Below are positions 1 to 9,117 of a stretch of 11,579 nucleotides of DNA, piece after piece (the stretch's first letter is position 1; the number at the start of each line of letters is the position of its first letter). The stretch comes from Lachnospiraceae bacterium UBA6452 (GTDB lineage Bacteria; Bacillota; Clostridia; Lachnospirales; Lachnospiraceae), in assembly GCA_002441865.1 (NCBI GenBank), contig DJNY01000003.1, positions 3,369-14,947 on the forward strand, given 5' to 3'. The position numbers and the translations under genes are program-made. The notes under the pieces are model-generated. The model worked only from the letters and a program-made list of their open reading frames with translations. It had not been told where the DNA came from and made no database searches.

Positions 1-582
1 GGTGACAGCGGAACAGGTAAATCGACAAGTATCAAAGCAATCGTCAACCAGTATTATGACCAGGGACTCCGTATGATCGAGATCTACAAGCATCAGTTCA
101 AGGATCTGTCCGGTGTGATCGCCCGGATCAAAAACAGAAATTACCGTTTTATCATCTATATGGACGATCTTTCTTTTGAGGAGTTTGAGATCGAATACAA
201 ATTCCTGAAGGCGGTTATTGAGGGCGGCGTGGAAACAAAACCGGAAAATATTCTGATCTATGCGACATCCAACCGCCGTCATCTGATCAAGGAAAACTGG
301 AACGACAGAAATGATATGGAGCATACGCAGGATATGCACCGCAGTGATACGATGGAAGAGAAACTTTCTTTAGTGAACCGTTTTGGCGTGACGATCAGTT
401 ATACCAAGCCGACGCCGAAGGAATTCATGGATATCGTGATCACGCTGGCAAGAAAGCAGGGTATTACAATGCCCGATGAAGAACTGAAGAAAGAAGCCAA
501 TAAATGGGAGCTTTCCCACGGTGGTATCTCCGGCAGAACAGCCCAGCAGTTTGTCAACTATCTGGCAGGTATGACAGAATAA
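1..582 (+). CDS. DUF815-family AAA+ ATPase, 3' part
   Basis: The reading frame is open from base 1, so the start lies outside the window; 193 residues and the stop are visible. The first residues are a Walker A loop, GDSGTGKST (residues 1-9). A Walker B-like strand, [10 protein letters not shown], has its acidic pair at about residues 55-56. A sensor-1-like ATSNRR follows around residue 90, and an arginine in the VNRFG stretch near residue 127 could be the finger or sensor residue. This order is typical of the DUF815 group of AAA+ ATPases, whose cellular role is not established. The C-terminal part ([17 protein letters not shown]) looks like the small helical lid. The gene ends 157 bases before leuB and is probably a separate transcription unit. 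No convincing terminator hairpin was seen after it. The ATPase assignment is firm; the family name is recognition from sequence pattern. Confidence 0.85.
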   Translation, partial: GDSGTGKSTSIKAIVNQYYDQGLRMIEIYKHQFKDLSGVIARIKNRNYRFIIYMDDLSFEEFEIEYKFLKAVIEGGVETKPENILIYATSNRRHLIKENWNDRNDMEHTQDMHRSDTMEEKLSLVNRFGVTISYTKPTPKEFMDIVITLARKQGITMPDEELKKEANKWELSHGGISGRTAQQFVNYLAGMTE

Positions 583-641
583 CCGGAATGCATGAAATCT
601 ATATCAAATAGTTATATTATGTTCTTTTGTTATGAAATTGA

Positions 642-670
642 TTGATGTATACAAAGATATCATGTAAGAT
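642..670 (+). promoter_or_regulatory. Possible sigma-A promoter for leuB-ilvD-ilvB
   Basis: TTGATG (642-647) and TAAGAT (665-670) are separated by 17 bases; each matches the consensus at 4 of 6 positions. It lies in the AT-rich gap before leuB and would give a leader of about 60 bases. Other weak pairings are possible in the same stretch, for example TTTTGT at 625 with TATACA at 648, so the exact promoter is uncertain. No T-box signature or leader peptide with leucine codons was seen between 583 and 739. Confidence 0.35.
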
Positions 671-739
671 AGAACATAGGTTTATGTACGCACGCAGAAG
701 CGGCAGAAATCAATGTATGGAGAAACTGGAGGAAGCAAT

Positions 740-1840
740 ATGAAATTGAATATTGTATGTATTCCGGGCGATGGGATCGGACCGGAGATCGTAACAGAAG
801 CAAAGAAAGTATTAAAGAAGATAGAAGCAGTCTACGGACATGAAATGCAGTTTGAGGATATTTTAATGGGCGGAGCCTCCATCGATGTACACGGTGTTCC
901 GCTGACAGACGAAGCGATCGCGACCGCAAAGGCTGCAGATGCTGTCCTGATGGGTTCCATCGGCGGTAACACACAGACTTCTCCGTGGTACAAATTAGAG
1001 CCGTCCAAAAGACCGGAAGCAGGGCTGTTAAAGATCAGGAAGGCACTGAATCTGTTTGCCAATCTGCGCCCGGCAGTTTTATATGAAGAGCTGGCTGCTG
1101 CCTGCCCGCTGAAGCAGGAGATCAGTGAAAAAGGCTTTGATATGATGATCATGCGTGAGCTGACCGGCGGTCTTTATTTCGGAGAACGTAAGACGGTAGA
1201 AGAAAACGGTGAGCTGAAAGCAATCGATACACTGACCTATTCCGAAAGCGAGATCAGAAGAATCGCCATCAAGGGCTTTGAGATTGCAATGAAGAGACGC
1301 AAAAAAGTCACAAGTGTAGATAAAGCAAATGTTCTGGATTCTTCCAGACTGTGGAGAAAGGTTGTGGAAGAGGTCGCTAAAGATTATCCGGAGGTAACTC
1401 TTGAACATATGCTGGTGGATAACTGTGCAATGCAGCTCGTCAAAGATCCGGGACAGTTTGATGTGATCCTGACAGAGAATATGTTCGGTGATATCTTATC
1501 GGATGAAGCAAGCATGGTAACAGGTTCCATCGGAATGCTTTCTTCCGCAAGCTTAAATGATACAAAATTCGGTCTGTATGAACCGAGCGGCGGCTCTGCA
1601 CCGGATATCGCGGGAAAAGGCATTGCCAATCCGATCGCGACGATCCTGAGTGCTGCCATGATGCTGCGTTATACCTTTGATCTGGATGAAGAAGCATCTG
1701 CGATCGAGAAGGCGGTCAAGAAGGTACTGGAGGACGGTTATCGTACGATCGATATCATGCCACAGGATGAAGCTGGTAAGCAGAAGGTAACTCAGGTGGG
1801 CACAAAGGAAATGGGCGACCTGATCTGTGAAAGAATATAA
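740..1840 (+). CDS. leuB: 3-isopropylmalate dehydrogenase
   Basis: LeuB oxidises and decarboxylates (2R,3S)-3-isopropylmalate to 2-oxoisocaproate using NAD+, the third step specific to leucine synthesis, in the cytoplasm. The 366-residue length is normal for the family. The N-terminus has the classic IPGDGIGPE loop. Candidate substrate arginines are R100, R110 and R139 (the last in MIMRELTGG), catalytic Y146 lies in GGLYFGE and K195 in [10 protein letters not shown]. The metal-binding aspartates are D227 (VDNCAMQL) and D251/D255 ([10 protein letters not shown]). The start was set at 740 because GGAGGA (728-733) lies 6 bases upstream; an in-frame ATG at 713 would add nine residues unlike the family and has no such site. 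ilvD follows after 14 bases, so the two are almost certainly co-transcribed. leuA, leuC and leuD are not in the window. Confidence 0.96.
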   Translation: MKLNIVCIPGDGIGPEIVTEAKKVLKKIEAVYGHEMQFEDILMGGASIDVHGVPLTDEAIATAKAADAVLMGSIGGNTQTSPWYKLEPSKRPEAGLLKIRKALNLFANLRPAVLYEELAAACPLKQEISEKGFDMMIMRELTGGLYFGERKTVEENGELKAIDTLTYSESEIRRIAIKGFEIAMKRRKKVTSVDKANVLDSSRLWRKVVEEVAKDYPEVTLEHMLVDNCAMQLVKDPGQFDVILTENMFGDILSDEASMVTGSIGMLSSASLNDTKFGLYEPSGGSAPDIAGKGIANPIATILSAAMMLRYTFDLDEEASAIEKAVKKVLEDGYRTIDIMPQDEAGKQKVTQVGTKEMGDLICERI

Positions 1841-1854
1841 AAGGAGATAAAGCT

Positions 1855-3528
1855 ATGAGAAGTGATAATGTAAAAAAGGGAATGCAGCAGGCACCACACA
1901 GAAGTCTGTTCAATGCATTGGGATTTACCGAAGAAGAAATGAAAAAGCCGATGGTCGGTATTGTAAGCTCTTACAATGAGATCGTTCCGGGCCATATGAA
2001 TCTGGATAAGATCGTAAATGCCGTAAAGCTTGGTGTAGCGGAAGCAGGCGGTGTTCCGGTCGTATTTCCGGCGATCGCAGTCTGTGACGGTATCGCAATG
2101 GGACATATCGGTATGAAATATTCGCTCGTTACAAGAGATCTGATCGCAGATTCCACAGAATGTATGGCACTGGCACATCAGTTTGATGCCCTTGTCATGG
2201 TGCCAAACTGTGATAAAAACGTACCGGGTCTTCTGATGGCTGCTGCCCGTATCAATGTACCGACTGTATTTGTTTCAGGCGGGCCGATGCTTGCAGGTCA
2301 TGTCAAAGGACAGAAGAGAAGCTTATCTTCCATGTTTGAAGCTGTCGGTGCAAACGCAGCAGGCAAAATGACAGAAGAGGAAGTCAGGGAATTTGAGGAA
2401 AAGGTATGTCCGACCTGCGGTTCCTGCTCCGGTATGTATACGGCAAACTCCATGAACTGTCTGACAGAGGCACTTGGTATGGGGCTTCGCGGAAACGGAA
2501 CGATCCCTGCTGTTTATTCCGAAAGAATCAAGCTTGCAAAGCATGCAGGTATGGCAGTTATGGAAATGCTCAAAAAAGATATCAGACCGAGAGATATCAT
2601 GACAAAGGATGCAATCTTAAACGCACTGACAGTCGATATGGCGCTCGGATGTTCCACAAACTCCATGCTGCATCTGCCGGCGATCGCACATGAGATCGGT
2701 TTTGATTTTGATATTTCCTTTGCAAACCCGATCAGTGAAAAGACACCGAACCTCTGCCACCTTGCACCGGCAGGTCCTACTTACATGGAAGATCTGAATG
2801 AAGCAGGCGGTGTTTATGCGGTTATGAAAGAACTGGCTGATATCGGCCTTTTAAATCTTGACTGTATGACAGTTACAGGAAAAACGGTCGGCGAAAACAT
2901 CAAGGATGCAGTCAATAAAAATGAAGAAGTCATCAGACCTGTTTCCAATCCATACAGTAAAACAGGCGGTCTTGCAGTCCTGAAGGGGAATCTGGCTCCG
3001 GACGGCAGTGTTGTAAAACGTTCCGCTGTAGTAGATGAAATGATGGTACATGAAGGCCCGGCGCGTGTCTTTGACTGTGAGGAAGATGCCATTGATGCGA
3101 TCAAGAGCGGTAAGATCGTGAAGGGTGATGTGGTTGTGATCCGTTACGAAGGCCCGAAGGGCGGCCCGGGCATGAGAGAGATGCTGAATCCGACTTCTGC
3201 CATTGCAGGCATGGGACTTGGTTCCAGCGTTGCACTGATCACAGACGGACGATTCTCAGGTGCTTCCAGAGGTGCTTCCATCGGTCATGTTTCACCGGAA
3301 GCTGCTGTAGGAGGTCCTATCGCACTTGTCAAAGAGGGCGATATCATCAGGATCAACATTCCTGCCATGACGTTGGACGTGGATGTGTCCGATGAAGAAA
3401 TGGAACAGAGAAGAAAAGAATGGGTTCCGAGAGAACCAAAGGTTACTACAGGCTATCTTTCCAGATACAGAGAGCTGGTAACAAGCGGTAACAGAGGCGC
3501 GATCTTAGAGGTACCAAAGAATAAATAA
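1855..3528 (+). CDS. ilvD: Dihydroxy-acid dehydratase
   Basis: IlvD dehydrates 2,3-dihydroxy-isovalerate and 2,3-dihydroxy-3-methylvalerate to the matching 2-oxo acids, the step shared by valine, isoleucine and leucine synthesis. It is an iron-sulfur and Mg-dependent cytoplasmic enzyme; 557 residues is within the usual range. Visible signatures are [10 protein letters not shown] (D78, probable Mg ligand), NCDKNVPG (C119 cluster ligand, D120 and K121 at the metal site) and the [10 protein letters not shown] block (C185, C188, C191). The C-terminal [14 protein letters not shown] carries the catalytic serine region. The position that is cysteine in the well-studied [2Fe-2S] enzymes (NEVTPCN-type motif) is glycine here (NEIVPGHMN), as in the E. 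coli-like oxygen-sensitive group; that inference fits an anaerobe. AAGGAG at 1841-1846 lies 8 bases before the ATG. Confidence 0.97.
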   Translation: MRSDNVKKGMQQAPHRSLFNALGFTEEEMKKPMVGIVSSYNEIVPGHMNLDKIVNAVKLGVAEAGGVPVVFPAIAVCDGIAMGHIGMKYSLVTRDLIADSTECMALAHQFDALVMVPNCDKNVPGLLMAAARINVPTVFVSGGPMLAGHVKGQKRSLSSMFEAVGANAAGKMTEEEVREFEEKVCPTCGSCSGMYTANSMNCLTEALGMGLRGNGTIPAVYSERIKLAKHAGMAVMEMLKKDIRPRDIMTKDAILNALTVDMALGCSTNSMLHLPAIAHEIGFDFDISFANPISEKTPNLCHLAPAGPTYMEDLNEAGGVYAVMKELADIGLLNLDCMTVTGKTVGENIKDAVNKNEEVIRPVSNPYSKTGGLAVLKGNLAPDGSVVKRSAVVDEMMVHEGPARVFDCEEDAIDAIKSGKIVKGDVVVIRYEGPKGGPGMREMLNPTSAIAGMGLGSSVALITDGRFSGASRGASIGHVSPEAAVGGPIALVKEGDIIRINIPAMTLDVDVSDEEMEQRRKEWVPREPKVTTGYLSRYRELVTSGNRGAILEVPKNK

Positions 3529-3549
3529 GCTACACTTGGAGGTATGATG

Positions 3550-5223
3550 ATGCAGTTAACAGGGGCTGAAATCGTAATTGAATGTTTGAAGGAACAGGGG
3601 GTTGATACTGTCTTTGGTTATCCGGGCGGTACGATCTTAAATGTATATGATGCACTTTATAAACACGCGGATGAAATTACGCATATCCTGACATCACATG
3701 AGCAGGGAGCTGCGCATGCGGCAGACGGTTATGCACGGGCAACCGGCAAGGTCGGTGTCTGCATGGCAACAAGCGGTCCTGGTGCGACCAATCTGGTTAC
3801 CGGTATTGCAACTGCATATATGGACAGTATTCCGATCGTGGCGATCACTGCAAACGTAAACTTACCGGCGCTTGGAAAGGATTCCTTCCAGGAGGTGGAT
3901 ATTGCCGGTGTGACAATGCCTATTACAAAGCACGGTTATATTGTAAAGGATATCAGGGTGCTGGCAGATACGATCCGCAAGGCGTTCCAGATCGCGCAGA
4001 GTGGCAGACCGGGGCCTGTTCTTGTTGATATCACAAAAGATGTTACGGCAAATACCTGCGAATATACATACCAGCCGGCAGTAAAACCGGTTTATGAGAA
4101 TAAATACACAGAAGAAGAGCTGGATGAAGTTGTAAAGCTGATGGAGCAGGCAGAAAAACCATATATGTATATCGGTGGCGGCGTGATCCTGTCCGGTGCC
4201 AGTGAGCAGGTCAGAGAGCTGGCAAAGAAGCTGGACTGCCCGGTATGTGATACATTGATGGGTAAAGGCGCATTTGACGGCTATGATGATATGTATACGG
4301 GTATGATCGGTATGCACGGTACAAAGACATCCAATCTCGGTGTTTCCGAGTGTGATCTGCTGGTAGCGCTTGGTGCCCGTTTCTCCGACCGAGTGATCGG
4401 TGATCCGAAGACGTTCGCATCCAATGCAAAGATCATACATATTGATATCGATGCAGCAGAAGTCAATAAAAATATCCGGACAGATGCTTCCCTTGTCGGT
4501 GACCTCAAAGATGTGCTGGCAGAAGTAAACCAGAAGCTTTCCCAGAAGTCTCATCCGGAGTGGAAAGCGCATATACTGGATCTGAAGAAGAAATATCCGC
4601 TGGATTACAATCATGATGTGCTGACCTGCCCTTATGTGATCGAGCAGATCGACCGGGCAACAAAGGGAGAGGCGATCATTTCCACGGATGTCGGACAGCA
4701 TCAGATGTGGGCTGCCCAGTATTATCATTATACAAAGCCGCGTACGTTCTTAAGTTCCGGCGGACTCGGAACAATGGGATATGGCCTGGGAGCCTGTATC
4801 GGAGCCAAAGTCGGATGCCCGGATAAGATCTGCATCAATATTGCGGGTGATGGCTGTTTCCGTATGAACATGAACGAACTGGCAACAGCAAGCCGTTATA
4901 ATATCCCGATCATTCAGGTTGTGATCAATAATGCCGTACTCGGTATGGTACGTCAGTGGCAGACCTTGTTCTACGGTCAGCGGTATTCCCAGACCGTTCT
5001 GAAGGATAAAGTGGATTACTGCAAGGTGGCTGAGGCACTTGGCTGTCAGGCATATCGTGTAACCAAGAAAGAAGAAGTACTTCCTACGATCGAAAAGGCG
5101 ATCGCAGCAAATGCACCGGTTCTGATCGAGTGCGTGATCGATCCGGACGATAAAGTATTCCCAATGGTTCCGGCGGGAAAACCGATTGATGAAGTATTCG
5201 ACGAAAAGGATATGGAAAAATAA
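3550..5223 (+). CDS. ilvB: Acetolactate synthase, large (catalytic) subunit
   Basis: This thiamine-diphosphate enzyme joins two pyruvates to 2-acetolactate, or pyruvate and 2-oxobutyrate to acetohydroxybutyrate, the first common step of branched-chain synthesis. The N-terminal domain carries FGYPGG and the catalytic glutamate in TSHEQGAAHAADGYAR (about residue 51). A central domain follows, then a C-terminal domain with the thiamine-diphosphate motif starting at AGDGCF (about residue 433) and closing at INN (about 460). The VLGMVRQWQ segment after it is typical of biosynthetic acetohydroxyacid synthases rather than catabolic AlsS. Three ATGs lie in tandem at 3544, 3547 and 3550. GGAGG (3538-3542) is 7 bases from the third and only 1 and 4 from the others, so 3550 is preferred, giving 557 residues. 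It sits 21 bases after ilvD. The regulatory subunit ilvN is not next to it. Confidence 0.95.
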   Translation: MQLTGAEIVIECLKEQGVDTVFGYPGGTILNVYDALYKHADEITHILTSHEQGAAHAADGYARATGKVGVCMATSGPGATNLVTGIATAYMDSIPIVAITANVNLPALGKDSFQEVDIAGVTMPITKHGYIVKDIRVLADTIRKAFQIAQSGRPGPVLVDITKDVTANTCEYTYQPAVKPVYENKYTEEELDEVVKLMEQAEKPYMYIGGGVILSGASEQVRELAKKLDCPVCDTLMGKGAFDGYDDMYTGMIGMHGTKTSNLGVSECDLLVALGARFSDRVIGDPKTFASNAKIIHIDIDAAEVNKNIRTDASLVGDLKDVLAEVNQKLSQKSHPEWKAHILDLKKKYPLDYNHDVLTCPYVIEQIDRATKGEAIISTDVGQHQMWAAQYYHYTKPRTFLSSGGLGTMGYGLGACIGAKVGCPDKICINIAGDGCFRMNMNELATASRYNIPIIQVVINNAVLGMVRQWQTLFYGQRYSQTVLKDKVDYCKVAEALGCQAYRVTKKEEVLPTIEKAIAANAPVLIECVIDPDDKVFPMVPAGKPIDEVFDEKDMEK

Positions 5224-5228
5224 ATTCT

Positions 5229-6647
5229 ATGAAAAGAATTCTTATGATCTTATTTGTCATTCTGATCGTATTGCCTGCGGCGATCATAGGCGGCTGCTAT
5301 GGTGCGATCCGCTTTCAGTACCGGGAGACATTTATGCCCGGTCTGTTTGTGAACGGTATTTATGCAGCAGATATGACCCCGCAGCAGATGAATGACAAGC
5401 TGAAAGAGAATGCGCTGCTTCCGACCTGCATCATTACGGATGCAGAGGGAGAAGAGCATTCTTTTTCGATGGAGGAGGCAGACTTTCGGGAAGATTATCT
5501 GGAAGAACTGCAAAATTTGCACAAAACCCAGTCTGTACTGAAATTTGTAAACTGGTTTCTGGAAAGCGGCAATGTTTCTTATCAGGAAAAACAGCTTCTG
5601 CCGGTTGTATCTTACGACCATAAAAAGCTGACGGCCTATCTGGACGGTTGCAGTTATCTGAAAGACAATTCAGAGGGCAAAAACAGAGTGATCGAGATCC
5701 GCAGGGATGCGGACGGCTATTATCTGTATGACGAGACGCAGAACCTGCTCAATCATGAGAAAGCGGTAAAAGCGATCGAAACGGCACTGGATGATCAGGA
5801 ATATGAGATCGATCTGACAAAAGCGGACTGTTATGAGACTTTTGCCTATACGAGCCAGATGAAACAGACGCTTGCGCTCTGGGATGCACTGTCGCCATAT
5901 ATGAATGCGGAAATCACTTATAAGAGCAGTCAGGGAGATTATGTGATCGACCGGAAAAAAGTAAGTGATCTGCTGGCACAGGAAGACGGAGAGCTGCTTT
6001 TGGATGAAGCGGGAAAACCGTATCTGGATGAAAAACGGATGCAGGAGACGGTAAAAGAACTTGCAGAACATTTAAATACAGTCGGCAAGCCCAGATCTTT
6101 CCGGGCAACACGCGGCGTGACCGTTACGGTCGAAACAGGCACATACGGCTGCAGGATCGATGAAGAGGAAGAGCTTGCACATCTTTATGCCGCAGTGCCC
6201 GGCGGCAGAGTCGAGACAAGAACGCCGGTTTACAAACAGGTCAGCTATACGGGAATCGATGGACTGGATGATATCGGTTCCACCTACATAGAAGTCGATA
6301 TGACAGATCAGATGATGTATTATTACGTAAATGGCAGGCAGGAGCTTTCCACGCCTGTTGTAACGGGAAATACAAGTCTTGGACGCGGAACACCGCAGAA
6401 GGTCTGCTATATTTATTTTAAACAGAGAAACCGTGTGCTGCGCGGAGAAGACTATGCAACACCGGTCAGCTACTGGATGGCGGTTTATGGCAATATCGGT
6501 ATTCATGATGCAACCTGGCGGCGCAGATTCGGTGGCACTATTTATAAAACAGGCGGCTCTCACGGCTGTATCAATACACCGTTTGATGAGGTCAGTAAGC
6601 TGTACGATATGGCGGAGGTCGGAACCCCGGTCATTATTTTCTATTGA
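5229..6647 (+). CDS. Membrane-anchored L,D-transpeptidase (YkuD domain)
   Basis: The product (472 residues) probably makes 3-3 cross-links in peptidoglycan or attaches groups to stem peptides outside the membrane. Residues 4-24 form one hydrophobic segment after MKR, a signal anchor with the bulk outside. The middle, about residues 40-320, resembles the putative peptidoglycan-binding region (PG_binding_4 type) often found before YkuD domains. The catalytic domain starts near residue 350 (YIEVDMTDQMMYYY) and ends with the diagnostic pattern: H426 in GIHDATW, then GGSHGCIN with H445 and nucleophile C447. The start is 5 bases after the ilvB stop with only a weak AAGGA about 20 bases upstream, so translation may depend on coupling to ilvB. 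The next in-frame ATG (5244) has no better site. Its stop codon lies inside the serC promoter. The family call is firm; the exact cross-linking reaction is inference. Confidence 0.9.
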   Translation: MKRILMILFVILIVLPAAIIGGCYGAIRFQYRETFMPGLFVNGIYAADMTPQQMNDKLKENALLPTCIITDAEGEEHSFSMEEADFREDYLEELQNLHKTQSVLKFVNWFLESGNVSYQEKQLLPVVSYDHKKLTAYLDGCSYLKDNSEGKNRVIEIRRDADGYYLYDETQNLLNHEKAVKAIETALDDQEYEIDLTKADCYETFAYTSQMKQTLALWDALSPYMNAEITYKSSQGDYVIDRKKVSDLLAQEDGELLLDEAGKPYLDEKRMQETVKELAEHLNTVGKPRSFRATRGVTVTVETGTYGCRIDEEEELAHLYAAVPGGRVETRTPVYKQVSYTGIDGLDDIGSTYIEVDMTDQMMYYYVNGRQELSTPVVTGNTSLGRGTPQKVCYIYFKQRNRVLRGEDYATPVSYWMAVYGNIGIHDATWRRRFGGTIYKTGGSHGCINTPFDEVSKLYDMAEVGTPVIIFY

Positions 6648-6672
6648 CGCGGTGAAGTGAAAAAGGTAGAAT
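6644..6672 (+). promoter_or_regulatory. Sigma-A promoter for serC-serA
   Basis: TTGACG (6644-6649) and TAGAAT (6667-6672) are separated by exactly 17 bases, and each matches the consensus at 5 of 6 positions. The -35 hexamer overlaps the TGA stop of the L,D-transpeptidase gene. Transcription would start near 6679, leaving a leader of about 50 bases that contains the hairpin at 6695-6712. This separates serC-serA from the upstream cluster even though the genes are close together. Confidence 0.7.
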
Positions 6673-6694
6673 AATTAAGATGTTTATAAAATAA

Positions 6695-6712
6695 TCTGCC
6701 ATATTTGGCAGA
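6695..6712 (+). promoter_or_regulatory. Leader hairpin just before the serC ribosome binding site
   Basis: TCTGCCA (6695-6701) pairs perfectly with TGGCAGA (6706-6712) around a TATT loop: 7 bp, three of them G-C. It ends 3 bases before AGGAGG (6716-6721). It has no U-tract after it, so it is not a terminator. It could shield the 5' end of the mRNA or place the ribosome site next to a helix. Any regulatory role is inference. Confidence 0.5.
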
Positions 6713-6729
6713 AACAGGAGGAGAAAAAA

Positions 6730-7815
6730 GTGTCTAGAGTTTATAACTTTTCGGCAGGTCCGGCAGTTTTACCTGAAGAAGTATTAAAAGAAGCTGCAGA
6801 TGAAATGTTAGATTACAGAGGAACCGGTATGTCGGTTATGGAGATGAGCCACAGATCCAAAGCCTTCGATACCATTATCAAGGAAGCCGAATCGGATCTG
6901 AGAGAGCTTATGAACATTCCTGACAACTATAAAGTATTATTCCTGCAGGGTGGTGCAAGCCAGCAGTTTGCCATGATTCCGATGAACCTGATGAAAAACA
7001 GAAAAGCAGGTTATATCGTAACAGGCCAGTGGGCAAAGAAAGCTTATCAGGAAGCTAAGATCTACGGTGAAGCAATCGAGCTTGCTTCTTCCGCAGATAA
7101 GACATTCTCTTACATACCGGACTGCTCCGATCTGGATATTCCGGAAGATCTTGATTACGTCTATATTTGCGAAAATAATACCATTTACGGTACAAAATAC
7201 AAAAAGCTCCCGAACACAAAGGGACATACACTCGTAGCGGATGTTTCATCCTGCTTCTTATCAGAGCCTGTTGATGTGACAAAATATGGCGTGATCTATG
7301 GCGGCGTACAGAAAAATATCGGCCCTGCAGGTGTTGTTATCGTGATCATCAGAGAAGATCTGATCACAGAAGATGTCCTGCCTGGTACACCAACCATGTT
7401 AAGATATAAGATCCATGCAGACGCACAGTCTCTGTACAATACACCACCGGCTTACGGTATTTATATCTGCGGTAAGGTATTTAAATGGCTCAAGAAGATG
7501 GGCGGTCTGGAAGTCATGAAGGAACGCAACGAAAAGAAGGCAAAAGTGCTGTATGATTTCCTTGACGAGAGCAAGTTGTTCAAAGGAACTGTTGTAAAGG
7601 AAGACAGATCCCTGATGAACGTACCGTTCGTAACAGGTGATGCAGATCTGGATGCCAAATTTGTAAAAGAAGCAAAAGAAGCCGGTTTTGAAAACCTGAA
7701 GGGTCACAGAACAGTCGGTGGTATGCGCGCATCCATCTACAATGCAATGCCATATGAAGGTGTTGTAAAGCTGGTAGAGTTTATGAAGAAATTCGAAGCA
7801 GAGAACTTAAAATAA
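6730..7815 (+). CDS. serC: Phosphoserine aminotransferase
   Basis: SerC moves the amino group of glutamate to 3-phosphohydroxypyruvate, giving O-phospho-L-serine (second step of serine synthesis; the family also acts in pyridoxal phosphate synthesis in some bacteria). The 361-residue class V aminotransferase begins with the family signature YNFSAGPAVLP and has MEMSHRSKAF near residue 38. The cofactor-binding lysine is K195 in YGGVQKNIGPAG, with D171 in VADVSS positioned for the pyridine nitrogen. GGMRASIYNAMP near the C-terminus is the expected substrate-side arginine segment. The start codon is GTG, chosen because AGGAGG (6716-6721) lies 8 bases upstream and the protein then begins exactly as the family does. 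serA follows after 24 bases, so the two form one unit. Confidence 0.97.
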   Translation: MSRVYNFSAGPAVLPEEVLKEAADEMLDYRGTGMSVMEMSHRSKAFDTIIKEAESDLRELMNIPDNYKVLFLQGGASQQFAMIPMNLMKNRKAGYIVTGQWAKKAYQEAKIYGEAIELASSADKTFSYIPDCSDLDIPEDLDYVYICENNTIYGTKYKKLPNTKGHTLVADVSSCFLSEPVDVTKYGVIYGGVQKNIGPAGVVIVIIREDLITEDVLPGTPTMLRYKIHADAQSLYNTPPAYGIYICGKVFKWLKKMGGLEVMKERNEKKAKVLYDFLDESKLFKGTVVKEDRSLMNVPFVTGDADLDAKFVKEAKEAGFENLKGHRTVGGMRASIYNAMPYEGVVKLVEFMKKFEAENLK

Positions 7816-7839
7816 AACGAGCAGAAAAGAGGAATTTTT

Positions 7840-9003
7840 ATGTTTCAGTATTATTGCTTAAATCCGATCGCGCAGGTTGGACTGGACGGTTTCGGTGCAG
7901 ATTATAAAAAAACAGAAGATATCAATGAAGCGGATGGTGTTTTAGTCAGAAGCGCAGCCATGCATGATATGGAGCTGCCTGAAAAGCTGCTTGCTGTCGC
8001 AAGAGCAGGTGCAGGTGTCAATAATATCCCACTTGATAAATGTGCGGAAAAAGGTATCGTCGTGTTCAATACACCGGGTGCAAATGCAAATGGTGTAAAG
8101 GAACTTGTACTGGCAGGTATGCTGCTTGCAAGCCGTGATATCGTCGGTGGTATCGAATGGGTAAAATCTGATAAAGACGATGAAGGTATTGCAAAAGCAC
8201 AGGAAAAAGAAAAGAAGAAATTTGCAGGTACTGAGATCGCGGGCAAAAAGCTTGGTGTGATCGGTCTTGGCGCAATCGGTGTCAAGGTTGCAAATGCTGC
8301 CATCCACTTAGGCATGGAAGTATATGGCTATGATCCGTATTTATCCGTAAATGCAGCGTGGAATCTGAACCGCAGTGTAAAGCATGTGTTAAATGTAGAA
8401 GAGATTTATGCGGAATGTGATTTCATCACGATCCATGTACCGCTTCTGGATTCCACAAAGGGTATGATCAATGCAGAAGCTATTTCCATGATGAAGGATG
8501 GCGTAGTGATCCTGAACTATGCGAGAGACGTTTTAGTGGATGAGTCTGCTGTATTAAAGGCAATCGAGTCCGGTAAGGTAAAGAAATATATGACAGACTT
8601 TGCAAATCCGACTGTTGCAGGTCAGCCGGGCTGTATCGTAACACCACATCTTGGAGCTTCTACAGAAGAGTCCGAAGATAACTGTGCAGTCATGGCTGTT
8701 GCAGAGCTTTCCGATTATCTCGAAAACGGTAATATCAAAAACAGCGTCAACTATCCGGCACTTGATATGGGTGTCTGCGCACAGGCAAGCCGTGTAGCGA
8801 TCTTCCATAAGAATGTTGCAAACATGATCACAAAGTTTACAGCAACATTTGGAGATCAGGGCATGAACATCACCGATATGATGAACAAATCCAGAGGTGA
8901 AGTTGCCTACACAATGATGGATTTAGAGCAGCCTGTTACAGAAGATATGGTTGAGAAGCTGAAGAGCATCGAAGGCGTATTCCGTGTTCGTGTGGTAAAA
9001 TAG
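7840..9003 (+). CDS. serA: D-3-phosphoglycerate dehydrogenase with C-terminal ACT domain
   Basis: SerA oxidises 3-phosphoglycerate to 3-phosphohydroxypyruvate with NAD+, feeding SerC. The 387 residues comprise a split substrate domain, a Rossmann domain (about 95-290) and a short ACT domain (about 315-387) that probably senses serine. Visible motifs are RAGAGVNNIP (55-64), the dinucleotide loop GLGAIG (142-147) and the acidic NAD-selecting residue D165 in YGYDPY. Of the usual Arg-Glu-His set, R229 (NYARD) and H270 (TPHLGAST) are present. The Glu seems absent: the segment that should read like DVFxxEP is TDFANP (252-257). The usual glycine pair after the arginine is also changed (ARDV instead of ARGG). 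Length and layout match a compact SerA form I associate with clostridia and related Firmicutes, so this is probably a functional subfamily. AGAGG (7828-7832) lies 7 bases before the ATG. Confidence 0.92.
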   Translation: MFQYYCLNPIAQVGLDGFGADYKKTEDINEADGVLVRSAAMHDMELPEKLLAVARAGAGVNNIPLDKCAEKGIVVFNTPGANANGVKELVLAGMLLASRDIVGGIEWVKSDKDDEGIAKAQEKEKKKFAGTEIAGKKLGVIGLGAIGVKVANAAIHLGMEVYGYDPYLSVNAAWNLNRSVKHVLNVEEIYAECDFITIHVPLLDSTKGMINAEAISMMKDGVVILNYARDVLVDESAVLKAIESGKVKKYMTDFANPTVAGQPGCIVTPHLGASTEESEDNCAVMAVAELSDYLENGNIKNSVNYPALDMGVCAQASRVAIFHKNVANMITKFTATFGDQGMNITDMMNKSRGEVAYTMMDLEQPVTEDMVEKLKSIEGVFRVRVVK

Positions 9004-9117
9004 ATGCTCTTATAAATTAATAAAAATAATACGCAGGAAGCCTTATATAAACGCAATCACGTTTGCCTATCCTGCGATTTATCTCGTTCCCATTTTACCG
9101 GGCTCCCGTCACGGGAA

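Noticed and set aside
619..677. Inverted repeat ATGTTCT/AGAACAT flanking the possible leuB promoter
   Set aside because: Only 7 bp with a 45-base gap in an AT-rich region; it could easily arise by chance, and there is no second copy to support an operator.
583..739. T-box or leucine attenuator upstream of leuB
   Set aside because: No T-box AGGGTGG-type motif, no terminator hairpin with T-tract and no short leucine-rich ORF were found in these 157 bases.
713..739. Earlier ATG start for leuB
   Set aside because: It would add MYGETGGSN before the conserved N-terminus and lacks a ribosome binding site; the GGAGGA at 728 serves the ATG at 740.
3862..4728. Long open frame (288 codons) on the - strand inside ilvB
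   Set aside because: It is a shadow of ilvB codon usage: Cys/Ile/His-rich without family features, and it overlaps a well-supported gene completely.
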